Part shown: positions 23,705 through 35,093 of the stretch, in pieces
Numbering within the stretch: the first letter of the stretch is position 1
How the letters are laid out: the number at the start of each line of letters is the position of its first letter
Assembly (NCBI GenBank): GCA_026210745.1
Contig: CP110632.1
Span: 2,169,001-2,233,000 of the forward strand
DNA length: 64,000 nucleotides
Reading direction: 5' to 3'
Source: Exobasidium rhododendri
Lineage: Eukaryota; Basidiomycota; Exobasidiomycetes; Exobasidiales; Exobasidiaceae
The notes under the pieces: model-generated
Database searches by the model: none
The model's input: only the letters and a program-made list of their open reading frames with translations
Told to the model about the DNA's origin: nothing
Made by a program: the position numbers and the translations under genes

Positions 23705-25099
23705 TCATCGTACTTTGCGTGCTCCTATATGTAGGCGACCTGCCATTTCTTTCGCCATCCGATCTGGTCCCCTTCCAAAGCCTTTTTCTACTAAACCGTT
23801 GCTATTCCTCACTTCACGATCCGTCAGACTTTGATACCTTTTCTGGCGTCGAATGTCGTCATTCACATCTCGGAATCCGATGAGGTATTGCATACTGCCC
23901 CACTCTATTACCTTTCTCTCCAACCAATTGAGGTTGACTGGCTTGTTGAGAAAGTCGTTGCAACCGGCAGCCAGAGCAGCAACCTTGTCGCTGTTTAAGA
24001 TTGAGGCAGTCAAGGCGACAATGATGACAGATGCCTTGTGGCTATTGAGCATGACTGAAGGCGAAATTTCATTTGTGAGTGCACTGGAAGGATCTAGCAA
24101 TTTGTTGCTTCTACTGTTGAGGTGTGTCGGTGTAAGCGCGGTGGGAGGCGTGACTGCTGGGTTGATCGGGTCTTCGTTGGCACACCTCTCAAGCCTTCGA
24201 ATCTCCTTTGTCGCCTCGATGCCGTCCATTACTGGCAGTTGAATGTCCATCAGAATAAGATGATACCCGCCTGTTTGCCATTGATCTACTGCTTCCCTGC
24301 CATTCTTGGCCACTCCAAATTGAATCTTCCTCTGCTTGAAGAATTTCATGAGAATCTTTACATTGATCTGATTGTCTTCTACGATCAATACTTTGATTGG
24401 TGGTAAGATCTCCATGTTCGCTGACAGCTTCTTTGTACCACCACCTTTCTTGCTCGTGGGTGTGAAGCCCGCACCGATCAAGAGACCAGCTTGTGGTTGC
24501 GCGCTGGGTTTGGAAGCAACAGCCGTAGTTTGTGCACTCGAGGAGAACGTTTGTCGCTTTGCAGCAAAGTCAGAGCCTGCTTCACTGGCGGGCGACGAGG
24601 GGTTTGCCATGATGGGAGGAATGCTAGATTGTTGTAACGGGCTCGATTTCCCTTCTGTCACTCTCGGCACGATCCTTTCTGATATTCTCGCTCGCAGCAC
24701 TGGCTTCTGTCGCTTTGTCGGTGTATCTATCGCCAACGAGGGGCTGGAGACTGCATGGTCGTTGAGACTGGTATTGCTACTCGACGTCGGCGTCCCATTC
24801 ATAGCCCTGTTTTGATTTGCCGTCACTGCAGAGCCAAATCTTTCATCCTCACTCAGTCTCCTAGAGCCCAACGACCCAGGCGTGCGAGTTCCAAAGCCAC
24901 TCGCTGGTTTTGGCTGAAAGAAGATCCCTGCAGGCCTACCATCTGGACTCTGTATCATCATACCACTTGCTCCACTATTCCCCATCCTCGCCGCCGTCTC
25001 GCTGAAGTACTCTAGAGCATCAGCTGGGAGTGGACTACTAGGTGAACGATGTGAGGATGGGCCTATGGACGAGACCTGTGACTTGCTGCTCGACGACAT
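23705..25099 (-). CDS. SSK1: Ssk1/Mcs4-type response regulator
   Basis: Single exon, 464 aa from the ATG of MSSSSKSQVSSIG. The C-terminal half (about 235-400) is a receiver domain: IKVLIVEDNQINVKILMKFF, phospho-acceptor Asp at about residue 285 in LILMDIQLPVMDG, ALTAS, and the conserved Lys in NDFLNKPVN. In fungi this family receives phosphate from the Sln1-Ypd1 relay and controls the MAP kinase kinase kinases of the stress (HOG) pathway. The N-terminal half is Ser/Pro-rich and probably disordered. There is no kinase or HATPase domain, so it is a stand-alone regulator. It is close in size to fission yeast Mcs4 and shorter than yeast Ssk1. An upstream in-frame ATG at 25231 followed by a possible 5' intron (donor GTAAGT, acceptor TTCTAG) was considered; that splice does not keep frame, so a 5' UTR intron is possible. 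Confidence 0.9.
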   Translation of the reverse strand: MSSSSKSQVSSIGPSSHRSPSSPLPADALEYFSETAARMGNSGASGMMIQSPDGRPAGIFFQPKPASGFGTRTPGSLGSRRLSEDERFGSAVTANQNRAMNGTPTSSSNTSLNDHAVSSPSLAIDTPTKRQKPVLRARISERIVPRVTEGKSSPLQQSSIPPIMANPSSPASEAGSDFAAKRQTFSSSAQTTAVASKPSAQPQAGLLIGAGFTPTSKKGGGTKKLSANMEILPPIKVLIVEDNQINVKILMKFFKQRKIQFGVAKNGREAVDQWQTGGYHLILMDIQLPVMDGIEATKEIRRLERCANEDPINPAVTPPTALTPTHLNSRSNKLLDPSSALTNEISPSVMLNSHKASVIIVALTASILNSDKVAALAAGCNDFLNKPVNLNWLERKVIEWGSMQYLIGFRDVNDDIRRQKRYQSLTDREVRNSNGLVEKGFGRGPDRMAKEMAGRLHIGARKVR

Positions 25100-26072
25100 T
25101 CTGAGCAGGACTAGAACAGAGCAGAAAGGAACGTAGAGTGGGGGGGCAGGGTCGTCGTACGTAAATACGTACGCACCCTTCGATTCGAGTCGAGATGGAC
25201 AACTTACCGATGATAGTCCACATCGAGGCATCTCAAAAAGCAACATTCGTTTGACACGTGGCTTCTCATGAGCAACACTTCAACAAAGTGCGTAGAGAGG
25301 AGAGAGATCTGGCTTGATTAACCTTTTAAGTTTTGTATCGTCGCTCTGTTAATTGACGCTTCGGGCTATTAAGAGGATTATTGCTCAGATGAGACCCTGA
25401 GACCGACAGTCAAGATCACCGTCGTAGAAACCACACTTTAAATTTTGCAACGTCTTGACTGTGTCGCAAGTATGATGGATTGAGCCATGTTGGCATTTTG
25501 GCCCTCAGATGCATGTGATCGCCTTTCGCACATGGGAGGAGTCTGCATCGCTTTCTACCGGCCAGATAGATCCATTTCAAATTCGTAGTGTGCTTTGTCC
25601 CTTCGCGCGCCCCATCGCGGCTACACTTTGACGAGAAGGAAACGCGCTCGCTCTCTCTTAAGCAGTGCTAAATAAAGCGTCAATCCACCCCCTGAAATGC
25701 GAACAAAGTGCAAGGCCTTAGTAAAATCTGTACCTAATCTTAGAACGTGTGTAGGGTGGACGTCTCCATCATCTCCCTCTCCTCGTCGTCAACGTCTCGT
25801 CATTATATAGATAGAAGGGGAGGCTAGGCTGTGCCATTAGGACCAAGTGAAGGAGTACCCGAGCTGTCACAAAGGGAGGATGAAATAAGAACGCAGACTG
25901 AAAAGGAATATCTGGCTGCAAAATTCAGCTTCTGTGGAAGGAGGGACAAAGGCAGCGAGCGCTTGGACCCAGCCTCTCAAGGTTTATTGCATCAAACTTC
26001 ATCACACAATTCTCCGTTTCTGCAGTAAACTCTAGGTGCTCCAGAACGGAAGGGGAGCTCCTTGTAGGCATA
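25100..26072. promoter_or_regulatory. divergent promoter SSK1 / Tvp38-like gene
   Basis: 973 bp between the SSK1 start (minus) and the Tvp38-like start (plus). It contains a near-perfect palindrome, CGTACGTA-AA-TACGTACG (25156-25173), which falls in the presumed SSK1 5' UTR. A possible 5' UTR intron of SSK1 spans roughly 25113-25207. The remainder shows no gene. Confidence 0.45.
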
Positions 26073-26228
26073 ATGTCGAATCCCTTCTATCCACCAAAGC
26101 GAATGCACACCGACACAGCGACAAGAGGGAATATTGGAGCTGAGCGCTCACAAGTGATGGCGTTTGATCCAGATCGACGCGGTGACATCCTGACTCGATC
26201 TCAGCAGCCAAATGAAAGAAATCAGTCA

Positions 26229-26264
<36 letters not shown>

Positions 26265-28331
26265 CCAAGGCAAAGGACAGAAGGCCCAGGTGGAGCCTCT
26301 CTCTTCTACGCGCAAGATGCACCAAACGGTGGCGACATGTCAGCCTTGGCCTTTGGCACAGGGACAGACGGCTTTGGCGGAGCGATGGATGAGCCAGACG
26401 CAACGGCATCGTTTCATTACGCCCAAGATTATCGACACGAATACGGGCAGATGGGCGCACTAGACGGACAGGCTTATGGGGGGCAGATGATGCAATCGCA
26501 AAACTCTCGTGATCAACTCTATCCTCAAACTGTCTATCGCACGCCGGCATACGAACAATCGCCAAGAGCTCAAAATCGTCTTTTGGAAGTTGAGGGAGAA
26601 AATTACAGTCAGCAGCAACTCCATCACTACCCACCTCCCAATAGACAATACTCGCCTTCTCCTCAACGATCCTTTATGGGGGAATCGATCAGGCCTTCCA
26701 CGCCAGGCTACTATCCGGACAGAGCGCCGAAGAAAGAGAAGCTGACAGAGTCGCAAAAGAAGATCGTAGATGAGTTTCCTTCAGATTTGGATGAAGAGAA
26801 TGGCAGCTTGATAAAGACCGCGAAGGCCATGGTAAAGGACTGGAGAAGTTGGCTTAGGTGGAAGTACACTCGTGAGTGCAATCAGGAAGGAAGGGTAGAA
26901 ACTTTTGTCACTATTCGGCCACTTATCTTACCCCTTGCCCTTCCACCCCTCGACATTTATATTGAACAGACTACTACATCATTTTTATCGTCATAATCTT
27001 GTTGGTAGCCTTTATGACTATCTACCACACGCAGATCATAAAGTGGCTTACGCCCGTATCTCAAAAGGTCCGCTCTGTTGCTTGGGGTTTCGTTATCCCG
27101 GTCGCCATTCTTTTCGTGATCTCTTTCCCACCTCTGTTTGGTCATGAGATCATTGGTATCCTTCTGGGTGTTGTGTATGGTCTCTGGATCGGATTTGGAG
27201 TCCTCAGTCTTGGGACCCTCCTCGGGGAGTGGGGCAACTTCTATGGTAAGTCGAGGTCTGAAGGGAATGAGATGATTCATGCACTTACAGCGACGCCCTT
27301 CCCTGACAGCTTTCAAACATTTCCTCAAGAAGCATGCCGAGCGATACGAGCGAAAGTCGCTGAATTATGCTTGTATGGCCTACATTGTGCGCGAAGGAGG
27401 CTTCATGGTCGTACTCCTAGCACGACTCAGTGCAATTCCCGGTCACTTTACTACTGCCGTTTTTGCCACTGTTGGTATGGGCTTCTTCGTATTCACTTTG
27501 GCGACGCTACTTTCCATGCCTAAGCAGCTTCTCGTGGTGTATTTGGGTGTAGTGATCGATCAATCTGGTAGCGGGACTGAATCCGTACGGAGCAAGATTG
27601 TCAAGTACGCCGTTCTGGTCATCAGCGGTCTTATCACAGTCGGTGTTGCCGTGTTCTTGTATGGCAAGATGCAAAAAGCTCGACCGATTGTTCAAAAGCA
27701 GTTGCAAGAAAGACGGTATACCATGCTGAAGGAAGCAGGGGCAGCTGGCCTCACATCGAACAGCAGTGAGGAAGGAATGCTTGTGGGCGAGGGAGAAAGC
27801 GGGAAACTATACTGGCAAGGACACGCTGACGTGTACAGCATGGATGACCTGGAAAGCTCGCAAAAACAGGCCAAGAAAGGAAAGGGGGGCGCTTCACGAT
27901 GGCAGAAGTGGAGAAAGACTGAAAAGAAGAATGTCGGTAGATCACATGGAGGTCAGGCAGTAGCAGAGTCCATGGAGAGCTTTGAGAAGGGAATGGACTC
28001 CACTGGGAAGATTGTACTGGACAATGGCGAGAGGGTCAGCTTTGAAGCGGACAGTCTTGCCCATCACTCGGCTGGGGCAGCTGATGAGACACTGTATGGG
28101 AACAACTTGAAGTATGTCAAGTCGAGACCAGATCAGCCTTTCTCGCTGCAGGAACACCAACAGAACCTTCAGCAGCAGCAGCAGCAGCAGCAGCAACCAT
28201 ACTCTTACTCACAGACAGCACCTTTCCAAGATCAGAGAGGAGCAGGCAGTACCCTCGACCATCGGCAGGCCGGACCTCCCTACACCCAGCAAAACCGCCA
28301 GTACAACAACGGCCAAGGCTACTACTCTTGA
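26073..28331 (+). CDS. TVP38: Tvp38/TMEM64-family (VTT domain) membrane protein
   Basis: Three exons: 26073-26871, 26970-27245, 27310-28331; 698 aa. The VTT core begins in exon 2 and continues in exon 3. It has hydrophobic segments YYIIFIVIILLVAFMTIYH, VIPVAILFVISFPPLFG and IGILLGVVYGLWIGFGVLSL, then the conserved block FKHFLKKHAERYERKS, then LLARLSAIPGH and LLSMPKQLLVVYLGV. Tvp38 proteins are Golgi/endomembrane proteins; the wider DedA/VTT group includes lipid scramblases. Both tails are long, polar and glutamine-rich, with one pure Gln run in each (encoded by CAG repeats), which is longer than in yeast Tvp38 (337 aa). The exon 3 acceptor was chosen at CCCTGACAG, since a CAG 19 nt upstream breaks the frame. 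Confidence 0.88.
26234..26263 (+). repeat. (CAG)n tract coding polyglutamine
   Basis: About ten CAG codons in a row in the N-terminal tail of the Tvp38-like protein. A second tract of similar length lies in the C-terminal tail around 28171-28196. Both are in frame as Gln. Confidence 0.85.
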
Positions 28332-28852
28332 TGATGATGCGTGCAGGGCTTGCGCAGTGAGAGGAGGATGGGACACTCCACCCAACGCTGCACCATCCCT
28401 AATAGCTACTCCTTTCGCCGCACAGCGCATGTTAAGCTTACCTTATTTTATCGTTCTACGCTCTATCAGAGCTTCGTTGTAATCACTCTACTCTTCTTGT
28501 TGACAGCATAGGCAGGCCGAGTAGCCTCCGGGGACAATTTACCTTTTGAAAAGAGTGTCTGAAGCATACGTCAATTAAGAGTGTCGATGTCGATCAATGA
28601 ATGAGAATCACTCTTGTGCAGGGCCCTCAACCCGTATACGATACAGCTTTCCTCCGATTAAGGAAGCTGAATCTGATAAGCCCGAATGTGACAATTGAGG
28701 AAGGAAAGCAGATGTGCTGTTGAGCTAGATAAGGAACGATTAGGGAAAAGGAAGCACCCAAGAAAGCAGAGCCCGAAGATAATTCGAGCGGTACACCTTA
28801 GATTCAGCAATTATACTGTTTTACAAGAAGTTCTTCTGCAATTCTTCTGCTC

Positions 28853-28926
28853 AGGCTCGCACCTCTAGGTAGATAAGATTAAGAGACGTAGGTGATGCTG
28901 CCCTTACCACTGAGCCAGCCCGAAGA
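28853..28926 (-). other. tRNA-like / SINE-like relic
   Basis: On the minus strand, TGGCTCAGTGGTAAGGG (28917-28901) matches a Pol III A box and tRNA D-arm, with a GCTC/GGGC stem. GGTGCGAGCCT (28863-28853) matches 9 of 11 positions of a B box. No anticodon stem or proper T-stem can be drawn, so it is not a working tRNA. A tRNA-derived SINE fragment or tRNA pseudogene is the likely reading. Confidence 0.3.
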
Positions 28927-30113
28927 CTTTGATATGATTGGACTGAAAAACGATTGTCAATGTGGCTGAATGTGTCAGAGGAACTTAGAAAAAGCCACAA
29001 AGAAGATTTTGAGCCAATGAGACGGAAGGAAGAGGTGTGCGATAGGGATATGAAAATGTCGAGTCCTCTTGTTATCTTGAAGCTCTCTTATCTCTCTCAC
29101 TCTTTTTCTTTCTGCATCTCGCGGCGTTCGGATGCTCCTTGCTACCAAAAAATGTGAGTCTGATCACGACTTTAGGTTCCTGCGCCTTTCGAAGCAGCAG
29201 CATGTATGCAATAAGGCTTTCTGCATGTTCTCAAAGCCACAGTGCGAACTGTCAACAAAATCTTTGTAAGATGTTCTAATTGACAAGGCGCTGGAAACGA
29301 TTTGTGTCTCATTATTTAACTTTGTGTGGCTTTTCGCTATGTCTGAGTAAGGATGCAGACTGCACGATACTGCGCAACTAGTCAATTGAAAAGTCTTACT
29401 ACACTTTTCATCTGACAAGACACCTCTAAGGAACAAGTTTTTCACAGGTAATGTCCGTTTTATCCCACATATCGTATCTCCAAAAGATAAGGATCGCTGT
29501 CGGCCCCACCTACAGCAAAGCGCGTATAGTAATCGAACTGCAAAGACTCCCTTCCCCGGAAATCTAGCACGATAGCAGTCGGAAGGTACGATAAGATAAT
29601 GTGAAGAAGATAATTTGACTCGACAAAGAGAAGGCGGAGTGCTAACAGAATGATATGTGGGTCTTTCAGATGACCCTGAGAAGGTTTATGCAGGGATCGG
29701 ATCGTGACGGGCACTGAAAAGGTGTCGAAAATATCTATAGCAGAAAGAGGCGCTCTTGACCGTGACTACCGTACATCTCACTGTTACGAATACATTAATC
29801 TGGCAGCCGCACCTCCTTAAACCAAGGCTGCTTCTCGTACCAAACCTCACTGTGTTATACTTCGGCCAGAGACGAGGCCCCAGCACGATCTTGAAGAGGG
29901 CATCAATTGGCCGTTGCCATCTGCCAGAACCCAAGCAGAAGGCATCGGTGCTAGCCGGCTTCCTTATCAGGAGGCTAAAAGTCGAATTTCACGTCACAAA
30001 GTAATACGAAATAGATACCTATTTGACACCCGAAATAGTACTCCAATGCATTACTGTCTCTGACGCAGAGACTTCGTCTCAATATTAAATTCTTAATTTC
30101 CTAGTTTTAGTGC

Positions 30114-30790
30114 TTATCTCTGTGCAGAGGGTGTAGCCAATCAGATCGAGGAAAGGTGATATATCTCCTTCTTATCGCTTGCTTCTCCTTGGCCACCCTA
30201 GGAAATCCCTTGCTGTCTGGCTTATCTCTCCGTCAGAAGGGTACGATAATACACTTGGGGGCAGACTTGAAAGGGAAAAAGATCATAGCGGTCTTGCAAG
30301 CGAAACTTTCATATTCCTTACTATTGATCTGGTCCTCTGTCTGATCCTGCAAATTTGCTCGTTCCATTTTTTTACGTTCGGAGGGGCTAATCTATTTGGT
30401 CTGGCCCTTGTATTCTGATGTAGGGGAACACCTGCAGCAAAGGGGAGAAAAGAAAAGGAAAGTAGCAAATTTCGAACGGGAAGAGAGAGAGAGAGGTGAC
30501 GCAGGAGATTCGAGATAACAGGTATCAACTTGTGCGCTGCGATGTCTCCAACAATAGCTTGAAAAAGTTATCGTTCCTGTGCCGACTCGGTTCAGAGAGT
30601 ACCTGAGGCAAAAGCATTAAGTACCGCACTTCTTTCCTCGTCACACGATCCACTTTCATCCCCACCTTTCCACACCATCTTCCTCCTCCCCTCTCCCTCC
30701 TTCTCTCCATATCCTCCCCCTTCTCTACTCTTCTTATCCGTCCATCTCAAAATACCTCCTCCTCTCGTCCGTCCTCACATTCTCCACTAC
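30114..30790 (+). promoter_or_regulatory. nitrate transporter promoter, GATA sites and CT-rich leader
   Basis: GATA-factor cores on the minus strand (seen as TTATCT or TTATCG) lie at 30114-30119, 30172-30177, 30222-30227 and 30568-30573, with a CCAAT at 30137-30141. From about 30660 to 30790 the strand is almost pure C/T, a feature seen upstream of strongly transcribed fungal genes. Control by an AreA/Nit2-type GATA activator under nitrogen limitation is expected from other fungi; the sites themselves are only short matches. Confidence 0.5.
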
Positions 30791-30813
30791 TAACACTCAT
30801 AAAGCTGCGAGTC

Positions 30814-32505
30814 ATGTCTCATCCAACGAGTTCCAACGATGGCTCTTCCCATCACAACGAGAAGTCGGTAGAGGCAACTCACCATGACGACATCAACGTC
30901 GTCAGCACTGGTGGAAAAGTACATGAAGAGGAGTACGTTTCAGAGATGCAACGTGCTGCCCAACATGGTCAAATGAAATTCAGATTTGCCTCACTCTGGG
31001 AACCGGCCGTCATCAACCCTGTCAATGGAAAGAGTTTCACCTTGCCCATGCTCCGATTCTGGGATCCATACTCAATTGCTTTCTGGATGGCTACCCTTGG
31101 TTTCTTCAGCGCTTTCTTCTCCTGGTTCGCCTTCTCTCCCCTGATTCCAGAAGCCGTTCGAGTGGACTTGAAGCTCACCCCTTATCAAATCGCAAACTCA
31201 AACTTGGCATCCCTAGGAGGAACTGCCATTGTTCGATTCTTTGCAGGTGCTGCCGTCGATCGATTTGGTCCTCGAAAAGTCTTGGCCACACTACTTTGCC
31301 TTGGTGCCATCCCTTCTGCTTTGGTTCCCACTGTCAGCAACATTGGTGGATTGGAGACTGTTCGATTCTTCATTTCCATCCTAGGAGGTTCCTTCGTACC
31401 TACTCAAGCATGGACCACTACTTTCTTCGACAAGACCATTGTGGGAACCGCCAACTCCTTCTCCGGTGGTTGGGGTAACTTGGGTGGAGGTGTTGTGCCC
31501 GCTGTCATGATCGGTCTTTACGATCGACTGATGAAAGCCGGTCTCAAGTCACACTTGGCCTGGAGAATCTGCTTCGTCGTCTTGCCGGTACCACTTCTTT
31601 TCGTCGTTGCTGCTCTCATCATGCTTCTTGCCAAGGACCACCCCGCTGGAAAGTGGTCTCAGAGACATCTATTGCCTGGAACTGCCATGGCCGTTGCCAA
31701 GGGAGAAGACATCCACCTCGATCACAGCGAACAACGAGCATACGAGCACCAACAAGCCAGTCGAGCCGAAAAGGGACCTGCTAAGGGAGCTGATTTCAGA
31801 GAAGCAGAAAATGACAAGGACATCACCGTCGTCGACACTGCCGTCAGTGAGCCTTTGACCATGAAGAGCTTCGTTGCGATCATTACCGATTTGCGAGTCT
31901 GGATGGTTGCTCTATGCTACATGATTACCTTCGGTTTGGAAACTGCTTTGGATGCTGCTCTACCCGGTCTCATCAACACTCTCTTCACCTCCAAGACTTT
32001 CACCGTCGCAGATGCAGCTTACATTGCTTCCACATACGGTCTTTGCAATTTGTACGCACGACCAGCAGGAGGAATCATCTGTGACTTGCTTTACTCCAGA
32101 TTTAGACACCGTGGATTGGGTGTACGTGCCAAGGTTATCTTCCTCTTGACCGCAGCCATCTCGCAAGGAATCATCCTCATCGGTCTCGGTGTCTACGTCG
32201 ACAAGGGCCATGCAACTGTCGGTGGTGTCATTGGTTTCATTGTCGCTTTGGCTACCACTGGTTTCGCTGCCAACGGAGCTGCATACGCCATCTACGGACA
32301 CTTGCGACCAAAGAACATCGGTTTCGTTGCCGGCATGGTCGGTGGTATGGGAAACATCGGAGGACTTTGGTTCACTTTGATCTTCAAGTACCAGGCTGGA
32401 ACAAAGCCAAAAAAGACACTCGGCAGAAAGTTCTGGATCGCAGGTATCTTCAATGCTGCCGTCCTCATTCCCTTCATCTTCGTCCCTCTTGGTGATGCCA
32501 ACTAG
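30814..32505 (+). CDS. high-affinity nitrate/nitrite transporter (NRT2/CrnA type)
   Basis: Single exon, 563 aa. MFS permease of the nitrate-nitrite porter family in the plasma membrane, importing nitrate with protons. The first predicted membrane helix region is SIAFWMATLGFFSAFFSWFA. Two nitrate-signature motifs are visible, GGWGNLGGG (about 218-226) and GGMGNIGG (about 510), one per six-helix half. A polar loop of about 80 residues between the halves (LLAKDHPAGKW to SEPLTMKSFVA) is the large central loop typical of fungal members. Codon use is more uniform than in its neighbours (GGT, GCC, CGA), as in a highly expressed gene. It lies 4 kb from nitrate reductase and 8 kb from nitrite reductase and so starts the nitrate-assimilation cluster. 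Confidence 0.95.
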   Translation: MSHPTSSNDGSSHHNEKSVEATHHDDINVVSTGGKVHEEEYVSEMQRAAQHGQMKFRFASLWEPAVINPVNGKSFTLPMLRFWDPYSIAFWMATLGFFSAFFSWFAFSPLIPEAVRVDLKLTPYQIANSNLASLGGTAIVRFFAGAAVDRFGPRKVLATLLCLGAIPSALVPTVSNIGGLETVRFFISILGGSFVPTQAWTTTFFDKTIVGTANSFSGGWGNLGGGVVPAVMIGLYDRLMKAGLKSHLAWRICFVVLPVPLLFVVAALIMLLAKDHPAGKWSQRHLLPGTAMAVAKGEDIHLDHSEQRAYEHQQASRAEKGPAKGADFREAENDKDITVVDTAVSEPLTMKSFVAIITDLRVWMVALCYMITFGLETALDAALPGLINTLFTSKTFTVADAAYIASTYGLCNLYARPAGGIICDLLYSRFRHRGLGVRAKVIFLLTAAISQGIILIGLGVYVDKGHATVGGVIGFIVALATTGFAANGAAYAIYGHLRPKNIGFVAGMVGGMGNIGGLWFTLIFKYQAGTKPKKTLGRKFWIAGIFNAAVLIPFIFVPLGDAN

Positions 32506-33020
32506 AGTTGCTCACGGCTCTCCAGTCTCGCCTCGGTGTCTTTCACCTCAGCTGTCTTCTCTCACCCTTTCCTGCCATCTCGGCTGTGTAGTACTCTGCT
32601 CCGCTTCCTCAAAATTGTACAATAGTGCTCCATAGATCTTTCTGGGGATGAATGATAACCTTTTTGCACCTCTTCTTGTCTCATTCACGATGGCGATCAT
32701 TTCCCTCATCGCGCATATGGTATGGGTGGGAGTAGTGTAATCTCTTACTACAGGAGTACAGTACTACTATAGCATGATTCCCACGCGAAGTGCTTGCGTG
32801 GTCTATACTAGCCTGTTTCCTTTGTGTGATCAATGATAATGTATTCTTAGTAATTGACTCTATTTCCCTTTGGTGCGATTATCAGAATTATTGTCGCTCA
32901 GTAATCGAAAATTAAAATAGAAAGACACAGAGCTCGAGAAGATTGAAATTCAGCTTTAATGTTGCTGCTGCAAGCTGCTTCTTCCTCTCGTACTGCGTCC
33001 AGCTTGCTTGCCCTTCGACG
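32506..33020. other. intergenic: transporter 3' end / MSM1 promoter
   Basis: 515 bp between two plus-strand genes. It is AT-richer in the middle (about 32740-32930), with an imperfect short inverted repeat around TAGTGTAATCTCTTACTAC. An open frame from 32943 in phase with MSM1 begins at TTG and is not taken as the start. Confidence 0.4.
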
Positions 33021-34978
33021 ATGCGATGGGGCATCCCGCTCTTCTTGCCGACTCGACATTTTAGCTCTGCGAGAGTGGTATCAGGTGCCAAGGCAACCTT
33101 GCCTCGCCTTACATCCGCCGCAATTGATCGGGAGTCTCCTGCAGCGACGTTTCTGAAGCCACATTATACCACCACGCCCATCTTTTACGTTAATGCGGCA
33201 CCTCACATCGGCCACTTGCACAGCGCTGTCCTAGCAGACGTCTTCTCTAGGTGGTCGCAGTGGAGGTATGAAGGCTTCTCAGAGAAGTCACCTCAGACGA
33301 CGAGGTCAGATGAGGTCAAGACACAGGCAGTGCTTGCAACCGGTACTGACGAGCATGGCATAAAGATACAAAGAGCAGCGGATGCAAATCACGAAGACCC
33401 AAGACAACTGTGCGATCGTGTCAGTGAAAGATTCAAAGATTTGGCCAAAGCTGCTGGCGTAGAGTATACGAGATTCATCCGAACGATTGACCAGGATCAT
33501 GTCGAGGCTGTGAAGGAGGTGTGGAGGAGACTGATTGAAAGTGGATTCATCTATCTCGGCACGCACAAGGGGTGGTATAGTGTATCAGATGAGACATTTT
33601 ACACCTCGTCACAAATTCAACAACGTAAAGAGAAGTCATCTGAATGGGAGTCGATCGAAACAGGTTCTACAGTCGAGTACACAGAGGAGTCTAATTACAA
33701 GTTCAAATTGTCGCAATTTCAGCAACCGCTGCTGGCTTGGTTAGAGGCGAGTCCAAATGCTGTCGTGCCTGCTTCGAGGAGACAAGCACTCACCGAAGAG
33801 ATCAAAATTGGCCTCTCTGATCTGAGCGTTTCCCGGCCAAGATCACGACTCACTTGGGGAATTGCAGTGCCAAAGGATGAAGAGCACACCATCTATGTCT
33901 GGCTGGACGCATTGATCAATTACCTTACTGTATCTGGTTTCCCTTGGAAGGGAGAGGGTCCGGAAGCAGAAATGATGGGTTGCTGGCCATCAGACATACA
34001 AGTGATAGGCAAGGACATCATCCGATTCCATGCTGTCTACTTTCCAGCATTCCTAATGGCACTCAACCTACCTCTCCCAAAGCATACAGTCGTGCATGGT
34101 CATTGGACGATGAACAAGCACAAGATGAGCAAGTCACGAGGGAATGTCGCAGACCCCTTTGAGGCAATCGAACGCTTCGGAAGAGACGAGCTGCGATGGT
34201 TTCTGTGTCGAGTCGGTGGGAATCTAAGTGCAGATTCTGGTGAGTGAAGGTGGTGGTTCCAAGATGAGCCATTGTACTGAGGCCGATCAATTGACTTCTC
34301 TCCTTCTTTTCCCAAGACTGGAGCGATGCGACCTTCCTTGAATTCCATGGCAAGTACCTGCAGGGTCAATGGGGCAACTTAGTTTCTCGCATCCTGAATG
34401 CCAAAGTGCTAGAATCACTTTTTGACGATTCGAAGCAGTCGCAAGTCACCTTGAGCCGTCCCACTTTCCAAATCGAGGATCTTCGTCTAGTGAATCTGCT
34501 CACACACTTGACAGAGGAGGTCAGCAAGCATATGGACAACTTCGAGGTCAACAAAGCGTTGGAAACGATCAGTCAGGCTTTAGCTGCTTGTAATGAACTC
34601 TTACAGCTTCTAGAACCATGGAGGGTCACGTCTGTAGGTTTCTCTGTATCGGCCTCGGACGTCCAGGAAGCTCACAGAGAGAAAGTCGCTCGAGCCGTCT
34701 TCTTAACACTGGAGACCCTACGACTTACCGCTTTGAACGCTCAAGCATTCATGCCGGGAAAGATGGAGGAATTGCTGGACACCCTCAATGTCGCACAGAA
34801 CAATCGAGATCCTCAGAGCGCTTTCGATATGCTGCAAAGTTTCGAACTCATCCGATCGAGTGTCAAAGTCAAGCCACTCTTTCCCAGACTCGACGCCCAC
34901 GAGGGTAAGGAGAAGCGAGCGACGCCAGTCCATCACAAAGTAAGAAAGGAGAAGCCCGTCAAGCCACAATCAATGTAA
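33021..34978 (+). CDS. MSM1: mitochondrial methionyl-tRNA synthetase
   Basis: Two exons, 33021-34239 and 34317-34978; 626 aa. Class I aminoacyl-tRNA synthetase that charges tRNA-Met. The HIGH-type motif is PHIGH at about residue 61, preceded by YTTTPIFYVN. The KMSKS motif, HKMSKSRGN, is at about 366. The start ATG gives MRWGIPLFLPTRHFSSARVV, rich in Arg and Ser without acids: a mitochondrial presequence. Length and the absence of a zinc-knuckle insert or C-terminal appended domain fit the mitochondrial enzyme. It lies inside the nitrate cluster without a known functional link. Confidence 0.93.
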
Positions 34979-35093
34979 ACCACTTTTCAATGCAATTGTA
35001 CTAGTATAAAAATTGGTGCTTCCTTCCTTTTGCCCTTTCAGGACATGATGACAAATCTGTAATAACATTCAGGACGACACTCTTGAGCAGAGG

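Larger units (their letters stand above)
28332..30813. other. gene-poor 2.5-kb region
   Basis: Between the Tvp38-like gene and the nitrate transporter, both plus strand. All open frames are under about 100 codons with no motif. Seen here: a small hairpin (CAGCTTTCCT ... AGGAAGCTG, about 28645-28670), a tRNA-like relic at 28853-28926, and towards the right the promoter of the nitrate transporter. A degenerate repeat or an unrecognised non-coding RNA is possible. Confidence 0.5.

Noticed and set aside
25208-25231. Upstream coding exon of SSK1 starting MPRCGL
   Set aside because: The only good splice (GTAAGT to TTCTAG) leaves the receiver-domain frame; at most a 5' UTR intron.
27279-27309. Tvp38-like exon 3 beginning at the earlier CTTACAG acceptor
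   Set aside because: Breaks the frame to FKHFLKKHAE; the next CAG at 27307-27309 restores it.
28853-28926. Functional tRNA
   Set aside because: Although A-box, B-box and even an acceptor-like pairing can be drawn, no anticodon stem-loop or normal T-arm is possible.
32943-33020. Longer MSM1 N-terminus from 32943
   Set aside because: The frame opens with TTG; the ATG at 33021 gives a textbook mitochondrial presequence.
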